Shown: piece after piece, positions 14,000 through 21,668 of the stretch
Position numbering within the stretch: the first letter of the stretch is position 1
How the letters are laid out: each line of letters starts with the position of its first letter
IMG/VR virus record: IMGVR_UViG_3300044625_001142
Span: 1 to 29,281 of that record
Direction: 5' to 3' (one strand)
Source: a virus
Length of the DNA stretch: 29,281 bases
Position numbers and translations under genes: made by a program
Notes under the pieces: generated by a model
What the model was told of the DNA's origin: nothing
Databases searched by the model: none
The model's input: the letters and a program-made list of their open reading frames with translations, nothing else

Positions 14000-14658
14000 T
14001 ACGCGGTGCGTTTCTGTTGCGCGGCCGACAGTTTCTCGATCAGGTCGGACGCCTGCGCGACGGTAAGATCCTTCGCCGACGGCACGCCATAGAGACGGCC
14101 GAGCCGGTCGCGATACGTGTCATCGTCGAGGGCGAGTTCGCGGCGGAGAATGCCGATCTTCTTTACCTGCGCGTCGGTCGCCTTTTCACCGACACCGATA
14201 ACGACCGGATCACCGTTCGACGGTTCGTCCATCGCGGCGCGAACTGCCGACCGCTTTTTCGCCGGCGCGTCCGACGTTGCGTTGCGCGCACGGGCGTTCT
14301 CCACCTCGTCAAGCGACGCGACACCGTGTTTGGTGTCAGCGGCAAGGGCGGCCACGATCGCGCGACCCCACGCCGACGTTTCCGCGTTGGCGGCTTCACT
14401 ATCGCGCGTAAACGGCGTCTTGCCCGGGAACGGCTCCCACGCGATACCGACACCCGGACACGGATCGTCCGGCGTGCGATACGCGGCCGCGACGTATTGG
14501 AGAAACGTCTTCTCCCCGATCGTGACAATACGGATCGGTTCGTCTATGTTGGCGGGACGGAGTGACCCGTTCGGATAGAGACGTCGGAACTCGGCAATGC
14601 GGGTCGCAACGTCGATGTAGTCGCGGGCGAAATCGCCCCGGTTGTTGTGTGTGTTCAT
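13999..14658 (-). CDS. Single-strand-annealing-like recombination protein
   Basis: A 219-residue protein. The N-terminal domain (DYIDVATRIAEFRRLYPNGS, GVGIAWEPF, then SEAANAETSAWGRAIVAAL) has the xETSAxGRA pattern of phage ERF/Rad52-type annealing proteins and their uncharacterised relatives. After a charged linker, the C-terminal about 55 residues (TDAQVKKIGILRRELALDDDTYRDRL...AQASDLIEKL) resemble the small GemA-like helical domain often attached to such proteins. It probably binds ssDNA and promotes annealing during replication or recombination. The start ATG 14658 was chosen over 14667 because TGAACACACACAA is shared with the sigma factor start. A perfect 14-bp palindrome lies 7 bp upstream (14666-14679). 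Confidence 0.7.
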   Translation of the reverse strand: MNTHNNRGDFARDYIDVATRIAEFRRLYPNGSLRPANIDEPIRIVTIGEKTFLQYVAAAYRTPDDPCPGVGIAWEPFPGKTPFTRDSEAANAETSAWGRAIVAALAADTKHGVASLDEVENARARNATSDAPAKKRSAVRAAMDEPSNGDPVVIGVGEKATDAQVKKIGILRRELALDDDTYRDRLGRLYGVPSAKDLTVAQASDLIEKLSAAQQKRTA

Positions 14659-14665
14659 ACCGCGC

Positions 14666-14679
14666 ACCGTCGCGACGGT
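14666..14679. promoter_or_regulatory. Perfect 14-bp palindrome before the annealing-protein gene
   Basis: ACCGTCGCGACGGT is its own reverse complement. It fills most of the 35-bp gap between the genes at 14694 and 14658, just upstream of the start, and is a candidate operator. The same gap has no clear ribosome binding site. Binding protein unknown. Confidence 0.5.
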
Positions 14680-14693
14680 TCACGGAACGTCAA

Positions 14694-15257
14694 CTATCCC
14701 CGGTTGCGGCCACCATTTAGGAACGCGCGCCCCCGGCGCGCAAGACGCCACGCCGTAAAACGCCCCACGTGGAACGTCTCTTGTATCTCCCGCACCCCGC
14801 CCCCGTCGAGAACGAGAACGTGGATTTTGTCCAACAACCGCGTTTCCCAATGCGACCAGACGTCGAGAAACGACGACAGGATCTCGACCTCGTCCTCGTC
14901 CATACGTAAAAACTTACCGGCGACCGTCGGGCGCACCCCGTCGTCGATCAGACCCAACCACGCGCGGAGAATAGACGACGACACCTCGCCTTCGTATTCG
15001 CCGGTTGCCTCCACCACTTCGAACACGTCGGCGAGTGAGACCGACCCGCCAAGATCCACCACGTCGGCGAGAACCTCGATAGAAAACAACTCCGGCGGCA
15101 ACAGGGCGCCCACGGCGCGAATCGCATAGCGCGCACCGTCGAGAAACCCCTCCGGTTCTAAATCGCGGTGCTCGTCAAGATCGGACAGAACGTTAGCGAA
15201 ACCCTCCGGCGACATCGGTAGCACGCCGACGTTCCGTTGGAGCGTTTCGAGGTTCAC
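14694..15257 (-). CDS. Unknown protein with C-terminal HTH
   Basis: A 187-residue acidic protein whose last about 35 residues (VREIQETFHVGRFTAWRLARRGRAF) look like a helix-turn-helix with a basic recognition helix. The first 150 residues are helical and acidic (PPELFSIEVLADVVDLGG, EDEVEILSSFLDVW) and are not recognised. The GTG start overlaps the WhiB stop (GTGA), so the pair is co-translated and may work together in transcription control. Alternatives such as a small terminase-like or replication-initiation protein cannot be excluded. Confidence 0.6.
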   Translation of the reverse strand: MNLETLQRNVGVLPMSPEGFANVLSDLDEHRDLEPEGFLDGARYAIRAVGALLPPELFSIEVLADVVDLGGSVSLADVFEVVEATGEYEGEVSSSILRAWLGLIDDGVRPTVAGKFLRMDEDEVEILSSFLDVWSHWETRLLDKIHVLVLDGGGVREIQETFHVGRFTAWRLARRGRAFLNGGRNRG

Positions 15258-15475
15258 GAAACGTCCCGGACGTGTTCGTCGCGTTCATACGGGCCGAGAC
15301 CGCCACGGATACCGAGACGGATTTTCTCCGTCGCGAGACAGTCCGTCAGACACTCATCGCGCACCGGACACGACCGGCAAATGTCCACCGCCCGCCGGCC
15401 TTCCGGGGACGTGCGTTTGGCGAAAAACGGGGCGATACCAACCGTTCGACACGCCGCCCGGGTTCGCCAACTCAT
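15254..15475 (-). CDS. WhiB-family iron-sulfur transcription regulator
   Basis: A 73-residue WhiB protein: MSWRTRAACR with the first cysteine at residue 9, then DICRSCPVRDECL supplying Cys33, Cys36 and Cys42 in the CxxCxxxxxC spacing that holds a [4Fe-4S] cluster, followed by the GIRGGL turn and a basic/charged tail. WhiB proteins bind region 4 of the main sigma factor and redirect transcription, and they are confined to actinobacteria and their phages. This is the best evidence for the host group. The start ATG 15475 lies 16 bp below the endolysin stop; longer frames only re-read the endolysin gene. With the sigma factor gene in the same block it suggests two layers of takeover of host RNA polymerase. 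Confidence 0.93.
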   Translation of the reverse strand: MSWRTRAACRTVGIAPFFAKRTSPEGRRAVDICRSCPVRDECLTDCLATEKIRLGIRGGLGPYERDEHVRDVS

Positions 15476-15491
15476 ACCGGGACGCGTGGCG

Positions 15492-16040
15492 TCACACGGG
15501 GAATGCCGCGACCTCGTCGGGCACGTTATCGCCCGCGACGTAACGCCAATGCCACGGTTCGGACTGTAACTCGGCGGAGAACCCGAACCGGTGCGCGTTG
15601 CGCACCAACCACCGCACGAACGCGGGGGACACCGACTCGGGCTGCGGATCCCCGTCGCGTTCCTCCGCAAAATCGACCGCCAATCCGAGACCGTGATTTG
15701 ACGTCCCGGGCCGCGCTGCGGCGGCCGTTCCCGGTAGTTGCCACCACCGTTCGCCGTTCCACGTCTTCGACGGCCGGCCGTCGAGCGGCGTTCGCGTGTA
15801 GCGCGACCGGAACAGGGTTTCCTGTTGCGCGAGGGAACGATACGTGCCGGTAGCACGCACCACGAACCCGGCCTCCGTTGCGGCCGCGACCAGTGCCCGA
15901 CACGCACGCGCCGCCGTCGGGACCATCACAAACGACCCGATCCCGCACGAAACCAACAGACGCGGCGGGAGTTCGCCGTTACGTCGCCCGCGTAGTTCGC
16001 GCGGCAACCGCACCGGCATAACGGGGAGCGTTATGCGCAC
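15492..16040 (-). CDS. Endolysin, M15-family D,D-carboxypeptidase/L-Ala-D-Glu type
   Basis: A 182-residue peptidase of the VanY/M15 family. TGTYRSLAQQE (about 64-74) is the substrate-binding motif, SNHGLGLAVDF gives zinc ligands H116 and D123, and EPWHWRY gives E161 and H164. It cleaves peptide bonds in peptidoglycan cross-bridges or stems. The start is GTG 16040, four bases after GGAGG; the longer frame to 16079 re-reads the upstream gene. It follows the holin-like gene with a 10-bp overlap. There is no signal peptide, so release should depend on a holin. No separate wall-binding domain is present; the first 45 residues are basic and unassigned. Confidence 0.92.
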   Translation of the reverse strand: MRITLPVMPVRLPRELRGRRNGELPPRLLVSCGIGSFVMVPTAARACRALVAAATEAGFVVRATGTYRSLAQQETLFRSRYTRTPLDGRPSKTWNGERWWQLPGTAAAARPGTSNHGLGLAVDFAEERDGDPQPESVSPAFVRWLVRNAHRFGFSAELQSEPWHWRYVAGDNVPDEVAAFPV

Positions 16041-16318
16041 GGATCCTCCCGGTTGTCGTCCTCTTCTATCGAATGCCACGCGCGGTGTTGTTCGAGTTCC
16101 TGACGAACCCGGGCGACCTCTTCCGCGACGCTATGAACCTCGCCGTGGATTTCGTCGACCATCTCCACCAACCGACGCTGACCCGGCGTCCGGTGATTCA
16201 CTGCGGCATTCACCTCGTTCAGCGGTCGGGAGAGTTTCCGCACCTGATACGCGGCGACGAACGCCGCCAATGTCGGCGGCACCGCCGCGATCATCGCAAC
16301 GAGCACGCCCTCACTCAC
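16031..16318 (-). CDS. One-TM holin-like protein (DUF2746-like)
   Basis: A 95-residue protein with one hydrophobic helix at the N-terminus (VLVAMIAAVPPTLAAFVAAY), VNHRTPGQ, and a long helical, heptad-like C-terminal half (VEMVDEIHGEVHSVAEEVARVRQELEQHRAW). The VNHR motif plus a coiled coil next to the lysin is typical of an actinophage membrane protein usually annotated as holin-like. It overlaps the tail-hub gene (GTGA) and the endolysin. It would be the membrane component of the main lysis module; it could also be a spanin-like or accessory protein. Confidence 0.75.
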   Translation of the reverse strand: MSEGVLVAMIAAVPPTLAAFVAAYQVRKLSRPLNEVNAAVNHRTPGQRRLVEMVDEIHGEVHSVAEEVARVRQELEQHRAWHSIEEDDNREDPCA

Positions 16319-18732
16319 GACAGACTGATCCCGATTACAAGATCGCCGGCCGTAGTGTCCGTGCGTTCGCCGAGTATGTTGCCCGTGAAATCGCGACGGA
16401 CCTTTACCGTGCCCGTCGTATCGGCCAGTGTCGTTACCGTCACACCCCCGCCGTCGGTAGTGAAATACGCGGGAACTGCGCCCGAACCACTGTCATACGT
16501 TCCCGAGATCAGGACCGCGTCCTCGTTCCCGCCGGCGGCGATCTCGGACGCGACAGACCCGGCCGGTAGCACGTCGTCGAACGTCTCCAATACGCCCGTA
16601 TCGAGGTTGAGTCGTTGCCAACTGTCACGATCCCCCGGGTTTACTCCTTGCGTGTCCACGGTCATAACGTGCGTGCTGTTCATACTGATTCCGCCCCAAC
16701 GCGAGATCGCGGAGGTAGAGTAGAGAAGACGACCGGAAACCGTCCAACGGCGACCCGCCGTCGCGCCCGCTTCCAATACGTAAACGTGTTGATTACCGGA
16801 GGACGTGAAAGGCGCCCACGCGATACCCCAATCGCCCGCCGCAAACCAACTTCCCGACGCGCTATTCGGCACACTCGGCCCGACATACGAAACCGACGCG
16901 TTCGTCTCGTCGGTGAACGTCGGTAGGAAATCCGAGACGGTCCCCGTGTCGTCGATCGTCACGATACGGGCGTTAGTAGAACCGGCGACGTGAGTACACG
17001 AACAGTACATAACACCTTGCGAAACGCCGAGCGTGCGTATGCCGCCGTAGTTGTAGGTCGTCGCGACGTTGTTATGAACAACGAGAAGGGTGTTCGTGCT
17101 AACGCCTGATGTCGAGTCCGAGTTGAGTTGGAACGCGAACGTCCCGGTAGATAGACGCGACAACGCTAACCCGTTCGTCCACGACGTCGACGGTAGCGAA
17201 ATCGTGTAGACGCTCGGCGCGACAAAATCGATGACACGTCGTCCGTTATCGTATGTGACGAACCCCTCGCCGGCTTGGAACAGATCCCACGTCACGTTCG
17301 GGTCGTAAGGGAGACCGGCGACCGATGACGGCGGCACAAACCCGAACTGTGTTCCGACACCGCCGCCGCCCGACTGAACGAGACCCGTTGCGATGTTACG
17401 CCCGTCCGCTTCCGTTATGAACACCTCGTCTCCGGTGTAGAAATCCCAAATACTCCCGTTCTCAAAATCGGTGGAAACCCCGGAACAGTCGGCGTTGCCT
17501 TCCCGGGTGCTACTGTCATAACTGACGACGGTACAAACCTCCGCACCGCCGCCGATCGCACCGCCGCCCGGGTCGATGTCGATAGGCTCATACCCGATAC
17601 CGGATTCCCCGGCGGCGTTGTTGCGTTCCGCGCGCAACAGTAGACGCGCCAACCGGCGATCCAGATCGGCGCGCACGTCGCCGAGTTCCGGAACGAACGT
17701 CAGACGTCCCGACTGATCTTGCGTAACCGTAATCGCACGAATACGGAACTGCGCACGCGTCCCGTCAGTGTCCGCCAAAAACACGCGGTCCCCGACATAG
17801 AAATCGGAATACGGGGTCGGGCCGTTCTCGTCAAGACTGACCGTCCGCGACTCGGCCGCCCCGGACAGTTTATCCAACAGACCTTCCGTCGCAAGGTCGA
17901 TCACCGTCGCGTCGGTCGTGTTCGACAGGGCGAGGAACGTCTCCCGACGACCGAACGTCGAGATAGAACCGGCGTTCGTTTCCGTCGTGAACGTCGAACC
18001 GTCCGCCCCGGACGCGATCAGCACCGCGTTAGAGATCGGGCCGGCAGAAACCGCCGACAACTCCGACACGCTCAACCCGGCACGAAAAACGAGCGGGTTC
18101 GCACCCGTCGTCCGATCCGTCCCGCGTTCGGGAACCATCTCGATAACGAGTTCGGGTGTCACCCAAACGTCCACCGCGAGTTCCTCCAACGTCCCGACGA
18201 TCTCCGTTAGCGTGCTACCGGTGCGGACGTCGATCGTCAGCGTGTCCGGGTATGCGTCCCCGTCGGAATCCACAGTCGGGGAGAAACCCATCGTAAACCC
18301 GGTAAGCGCGCCTCGGGCCTGCGCCTCGTCTATCAAATCATCGAGAATGTATCCGGGCGTTCGCGTCGTGTAGGTTCGCACAGTTTCCCCGGCGATCTCC
18401 GGATAAACGACGGCGTCGGCAAGACGCGCGCGGAGACCGCGACCGGAAATCTCCGCAACCCGGGCCGTTCCACCAGTCGCCGCGCCCGTCTTCTCAATCG
18501 TGACCGTTTCTACCGTCCCGGCGAACACCCACGCGTCCGACGTATCACCCAACGCGAACCGGACAACCGACCCGACGCCTAACGTTCCGAGATCTTCCAA
18601 CGGGAGAGAAAACGAGAATGAACCGGCCTCGTCTATGTCGTCAAGCCAACGCACACCGAACGCCGTTCCCAATCGGGAAACCGGCGTCGTGCCCGACGCG
18701 TTGTATTCGACTACGGAGAGGATCACGCCCAC
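16315..18732 (-). CDS. Tail hub/receptor-binding minor tail protein
   Basis: An 805-residue protein. Residues about 1-370 resemble the siphovirus Gp37-like/gp27-type tail hub (VRWLDDIDEAGSFSFSLPLEDL, AEISGRGLRARLADAVVYPE, then GSTLTEIVGTLEELAVDVWVTP). A glycine-rich linker follows (IGYEPIDIDPGGGAIGGG), then a small beta domain (AEVCTVVSYDSSTREGNADC), and from about 470 to the end a beta-rich Ser/Thr/Gly region with repeated strands and WGGI/WGIAW motifs that suggests a propeller-like receptor-binding head. No separate fibre gene follows, so this one protein probably closes the tail tip and recognises the host. Fold assignment of the second half is inference. Confidence 0.82.
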   Translation of the reverse strand: MGVILSVVEYNASGTTPVSRLGTAFGVRWLDDIDEAGSFSFSLPLEDLGTLGVGSVVRFALGDTSDAWVFAGTVETVTIEKTGAATGGTARVAEISGRGLRARLADAVVYPEIAGETVRTYTTRTPGYILDDLIDEAQARGALTGFTMGFSPTVDSDGDAYPDTLTIDVRTGSTLTEIVGTLEELAVDVWVTPELVIEMVPERGTDRTTGANPLVFRAGLSVSELSAVSAGPISNAVLIASGADGSTFTTETNAGSISTFGRRETFLALSNTTDATVIDLATEGLLDKLSGAAESRTVSLDENGPTPYSDFYVGDRVFLADTDGTRAQFRIRAITVTQDQSGRLTFVPELGDVRADLDRRLARLLLRAERNNAAGESGIGYEPIDIDPGGGAIGGGAEVCTVVSYDSSTREGNADCSGVSTDFENGSIWDFYTGDEVFITEADGRNIATGLVQSGGGGVGTQFGFVPPSSVAGLPYDPNVTWDLFQAGEGFVTYDNGRRVIDFVAPSVYTISLPSTSWTNGLALSRLSTGTFAFQLNSDSTSGVSTNTLLVVHNNVATTYNYGGIRTLGVSQGVMYCSCTHVAGSTNARIVTIDDTGTVSDFLPTFTDETNASVSYVGPSVPNSASGSWFAAGDWGIAWAPFTSSGNQHVYVLEAGATAGRRWTVSGRLLYSTSAISRWGGISMNSTHVMTVDTQGVNPGDRDSWQRLNLDTGVLETFDDVLPAGSVASEIAAGGNEDAVLISGTYDSGSGAVPAYFTTDGGGVTVTTLADTTGTVKVRRDFTGNILGERTDTTAGDLVIGISLS

Positions 18733-19583
18733 GCGCCCTTTACGTGGACGTGAACGTGACAGTTTACCGTGTTACCCGGGATCAGAACACGGAGCGAGTT
18801 CTCGCCCGGTCGCAACGGTAGCCAAATCGCGGACCCGCCGTTCGTGATCGACCCGCCGACTTGCGTCGCCCCGTGTGTTGCCGTGTAGGTGTCGGCGTAG
18901 ATTATGAGAGGGTCGTTCACCGTCGCGTCGTATTCGACGAACACGCCGCCGGACGCGTCGTATGTCAGGTTCTCAATACGGAACGAATCGCACGACGGGT
19001 CGCCGGACGTACCGTCAACCTCGATACGTGCGTCCTGAATCTCCACGTTGCCGGGGACAGTGATCGTGTGCGTTTTCGACGTTTGGTTATGGTTGATACT
19101 GATCGGCAACAGGGATTCGTCGGTGTCGCGGAGAACGCCGCCCGGGAGCGTCACGTCGACGACCAGACGCGCCGCGTGCGGTCCGAGTGTCTGTATCGAA
19201 AGGGCCGGGTTCACGTGAACGTCGCCCTCCCGCGTTCCGTCCGGCGTGACCCATTGGAGAACACGCGTCCCGGTTAGCGTCGTCGGATCCGGCGTGAATA
19301 GCGCTTTTAGATAATCGAGGTTCGCGAGGAGGGTTGCGCGCGGATCGGCGGACGGGTTATCGTCCGTATCATAGTATCCGTTCACGGTAAGCGGGATCGT
19401 GAACGTTCGCGCGGCAAGCGTTCGCCGACGCGGGATCTCACCGCTACGCGACGGGTTTACCAGATCGGCGCCGCGCACCCCCGGACCGTCGAGAAACGAC
19501 GACAGGTTCTCCGTCGACCACGCCTCACACGACAGGGGAACGTCGCTTAGCGTCAGATACTCGCTCATCGTCGCGGTTGGCAT
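18723..19583 (-). CDS. Distal tail (Dit-like) minor tail protein
   Basis: A 286-residue beta-rich protein lying directly after the tape measure and overlapping the tail-hub gene by 10 bp, the position of Dit in siphoviruses. The first half carries RRTLAARTFTIPLTVNGYYD and ATLLANLDYLKALFT, typical of the Dit belt domain; the second half (ITVPGNVEIQDARIEVDG, WLPLRPGENSLRV) is a galectin/CBM-like jelly roll. The start could be ATG 19583 or ATG 19568 (MSEYLTL); both leave the domain intact. Confidence 0.82.
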   Translation of the reverse strand: MPTATMSEYLTLSDVPLSCEAWSTENLSSFLDGPGVRGADLVNPSRSGEIPRRRTLAARTFTIPLTVNGYYDTDDNPSADPRATLLANLDYLKALFTPDPTTLTGTRVLQWVTPDGTREGDVHVNPALSIQTLGPHAARLVVDVTLPGGVLRDTDESLLPISINHNQTSKTHTITVPGNVEIQDARIEVDGTSGDPSCDSFRIENLTYDASGGVFVEYDATVNDPLIIYADTYTATHGATQVGGSITNGGSAIWLPLRPGENSLRVLIPGNTVNCHVHVHVKGAWA

Positions 19584-19589
19584 ACGGCG

Positions 19590-21668
19590 TTACCCTTTCA
19601 GATACGCGGCGCGCCGGAGCGCCTGCGGAATGGACGTGGACGCCGGTTCCGGAACCGGGTTCGTGATCGTGATTGTGTAGTTCGCGCCGCCGGCCCCACC
19701 GACGACGCCGGTAAGCGCCTCGTTCGGTATGACGGTTCCCGCACGGCGCGGGACGATCAGTTCGGGACCACGCTCACCGACGAGATACGCCCGGTTCGGG
19801 TCGATCGGGCCGCCGTCGGCCTTGCCGCCTCCGAAAAACGAACCGAACGCGGATTTTATGCCACTCCCGAGGGCCGACGGGAGGTTCCGGATCGCGTCGA
19901 CGATACGGCGAATGAACCCGGCGATCCTGTCGAACACGTCGCGGAAGAAATCGTAAACCCCACGCACGCGATCGCGGACGATGTCGAACGCCAAACGGAA
20001 CCCGTCCACTATGCCCGTAAACAGACGCGCGAAAACGTCACCGATCGCACCGACAGTCGACGAAACGGCGTCAGCAATACCCGATAGAACACCGGCAACC
20101 GCCGAGATCGCGTCCCCGATTGCTGACCCGACTGCCTGAAACCCTCCGATCACGGCCGAGATAACGTCCCCGATCGCCCGTCCCGCCGCACTAAACCCGT
20201 TCACCACCGCCGAGATCGCGTCCCCGATGACCTGACCGACTGCCTCGAACGCCTGTTGGAGACTTCCGGTCAGAACCTCCCACGCGGCCTTCCCGTATTC
20301 TGCGATCTTAGAAAACACTTCGGAGAAAAACGCGACGATCTCGTCCCAGTACTTCACGATCAGCACAACGGCCGCGATTGCGGCTATCGCGGCGAGCGCC
20401 CACGGGTTAGTGAGCAATGCCGTATTCAGGAGTTTCAGTGTCGTTATGATCGTCTTTACGGAGGTTATGACTTTCGCAATGACGATCAGCACCGGACCGA
20501 GGGCGGCGGCGAGACCGGCAACAACCACGATCGTTTTCTGTGTATCCGGTGACAACTCTCCGAACCAGTCCGCAAATCGCTGTATGTAGGGGACTACCGT
20601 CTCTATCGCCTTCGAGATTGCGGGGAACAGTTGTAGCGCGATCGGCTCCAACGCGAGCGCCGCTTCCTTTTTCAGCATACTGTATTGCTCCGTCCACCCG
20701 GACGTTTCGTCGGCCAGACCGGAGATCGTGTCTTTACCGTTCTGTAAGGTGTCTAACGTCCCGTCGATGTCGAACTGTCCGCGTTTGATCGCGTCCAATG
20801 CGTCGAGGAACGTCCGCGCCCCGAACAACTCCTTTGCCCGGGCCTGCGCCGACGCGTTATCGCCCTTCGCGATGAACCCCTCAATCTCCTTTACTCCGTC
20901 ACGGAAAAACGTCGCGGCGTCTTTACCCTCTCCCGCCGCCTTGACTATGTTCGCGCGTAAACCGGCCAGCACGGTATCCGTGTTCACACCGGCCTTCTCG
21001 AACTGCCCCAACAACGCCGCCGTTTCGTCGAGACCGAAACCCAACTCGGCGAACGCGGCCGATTGCGATACGAGGGACGTCGTCAGGTCGTCGAACGGAA
21101 CGCCGGTCGCCTGACTCGCGCGAAACAGTTTGTCGAACGTCGCCGTTGCCTCTTCTGCCGGAACACCGAACGCCGACAGAACGCGCGTCAGCGTATCGAG
21201 GTTCGCCGGCGCGCCGGTGATCTGTTCCAAATCGAGGAGTTGCGTCGCCAACTTCTCTAACGGTTCCCCGGTGAGACCTGTTCGCACGAACAGGTTAGAA
21301 ATCGTCTCTGCGGCCCGGTCGAACGACGCCGTCGTCGTCGTGGCGACATTCTCGAACGACGTTTCGAGTTTCGCCAGTTCGTCACCGCCGACGCCGGACA
21401 GAATACGGATCTTGTCGCGCGCGTCGTCAAGATCCATACCCGCCGCAATCGCCGCCCCACCGATCGCCAAAATCGGCGCGGTGACACCGGCGGTTAGACC
21501 CTTACCGGCCTTGTTCAGACCAGACGACAGTTTCTCCGAAATCGTCGCCGACGCCTTAGACGCCGCGTCCCCGGCGGCCTTACCGATCGAGTCGGCGAGC
21601 GCGGCCCCGGCACCGTCGGCAAGCGACAGAGACGTCAGCACATTTAGTAATCCGATGTCAAGCGCCAC
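19590..21668 (-). CDS. Tape measure protein
   Basis: A 692-residue protein that sets tail length. The N-terminal helices are Ala-rich (AGAALADSIGKAAGDAASKA), then the TP901-type core (SFDRAAETISNLFVRTGLTG, FGLDETAALLGQFEKAGVNT). Two hydrophobic segments follow (TIVVVAGLAAALGPVLIVIA and PWALAAIAAIAAVVLIVKYW), then three 18-residue repeats (DNA 20088-20249). The C-terminus has YLVGERGPELIVP, the usual end motif of tape measures. The start is GTG 21668, eight bases after AAAGGAGG, rather than the ATG at 21692 upstream of that site. It overlaps the chaperone T frame by 11 bp. At about 0.15 nm per residue, a tail near 100 nm is expected. Confidence 0.93.
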   Translation of the reverse strand: MALDIGLLNVLTSLSLADGAGAALADSIGKAAGDAASKASATISEKLSSGLNKAGKGLTAGVTAPILAIGGAAIAAGMDLDDARDKIRILSGVGGDELAKLETSFENVATTTTASFDRAAETISNLFVRTGLTGEPLEKLATQLLDLEQITGAPANLDTLTRVLSAFGVPAEEATATFDKLFRASQATGVPFDDLTTSLVSQSAAFAELGFGLDETAALLGQFEKAGVNTDTVLAGLRANIVKAAGEGKDAATFFRDGVKEIEGFIAKGDNASAQARAKELFGARTFLDALDAIKRGQFDIDGTLDTLQNGKDTISGLADETSGWTEQYSMLKKEAALALEPIALQLFPAISKAIETVVPYIQRFADWFGELSPDTQKTIVVVAGLAAALGPVLIVIAKVITSVKTIITTLKLLNTALLTNPWALAAIAAIAAVVLIVKYWDEIVAFFSEVFSKIAEYGKAAWEVLTGSLQQAFEAVGQVIGDAISAVVNGFSAAGRAIGDVISAVIGGFQAVGSAIGDAISAVAGVLSGIADAVSSTVGAIGDVFARLFTGIVDGFRLAFDIVRDRVRGVYDFFRDVFDRIAGFIRRIVDAIRNLPSALGSGIKSAFGSFFGGGKADGGPIDPNRAYLVGERGPELIVPRRAGTVIPNEALTGVVGGAGGANYTITITNPVPEPASTSIPQALRRAAYLKG
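20088..20249 (-). repeat. Three 54-bp tandem repeats in the tape measure gene
   Basis: Three successive 18-codon units, each beginning with Phe and containing IGD(A/V)ISAV, at 20249-20196, 20195-20142 and 20141-20088. GATCGCGTCCCCGAT-like words recur at DNA level. Unit gain or loss would alter tail length by fixed steps. Confidence 0.85.

Noticed and set aside
15476-15907. Longer form of the WhiB frame
   Set aside because: Residues before MSWRTRAACR are an out-of-frame reading of the endolysin gene; WhiB proteins normally begin shortly before the first cysteine.
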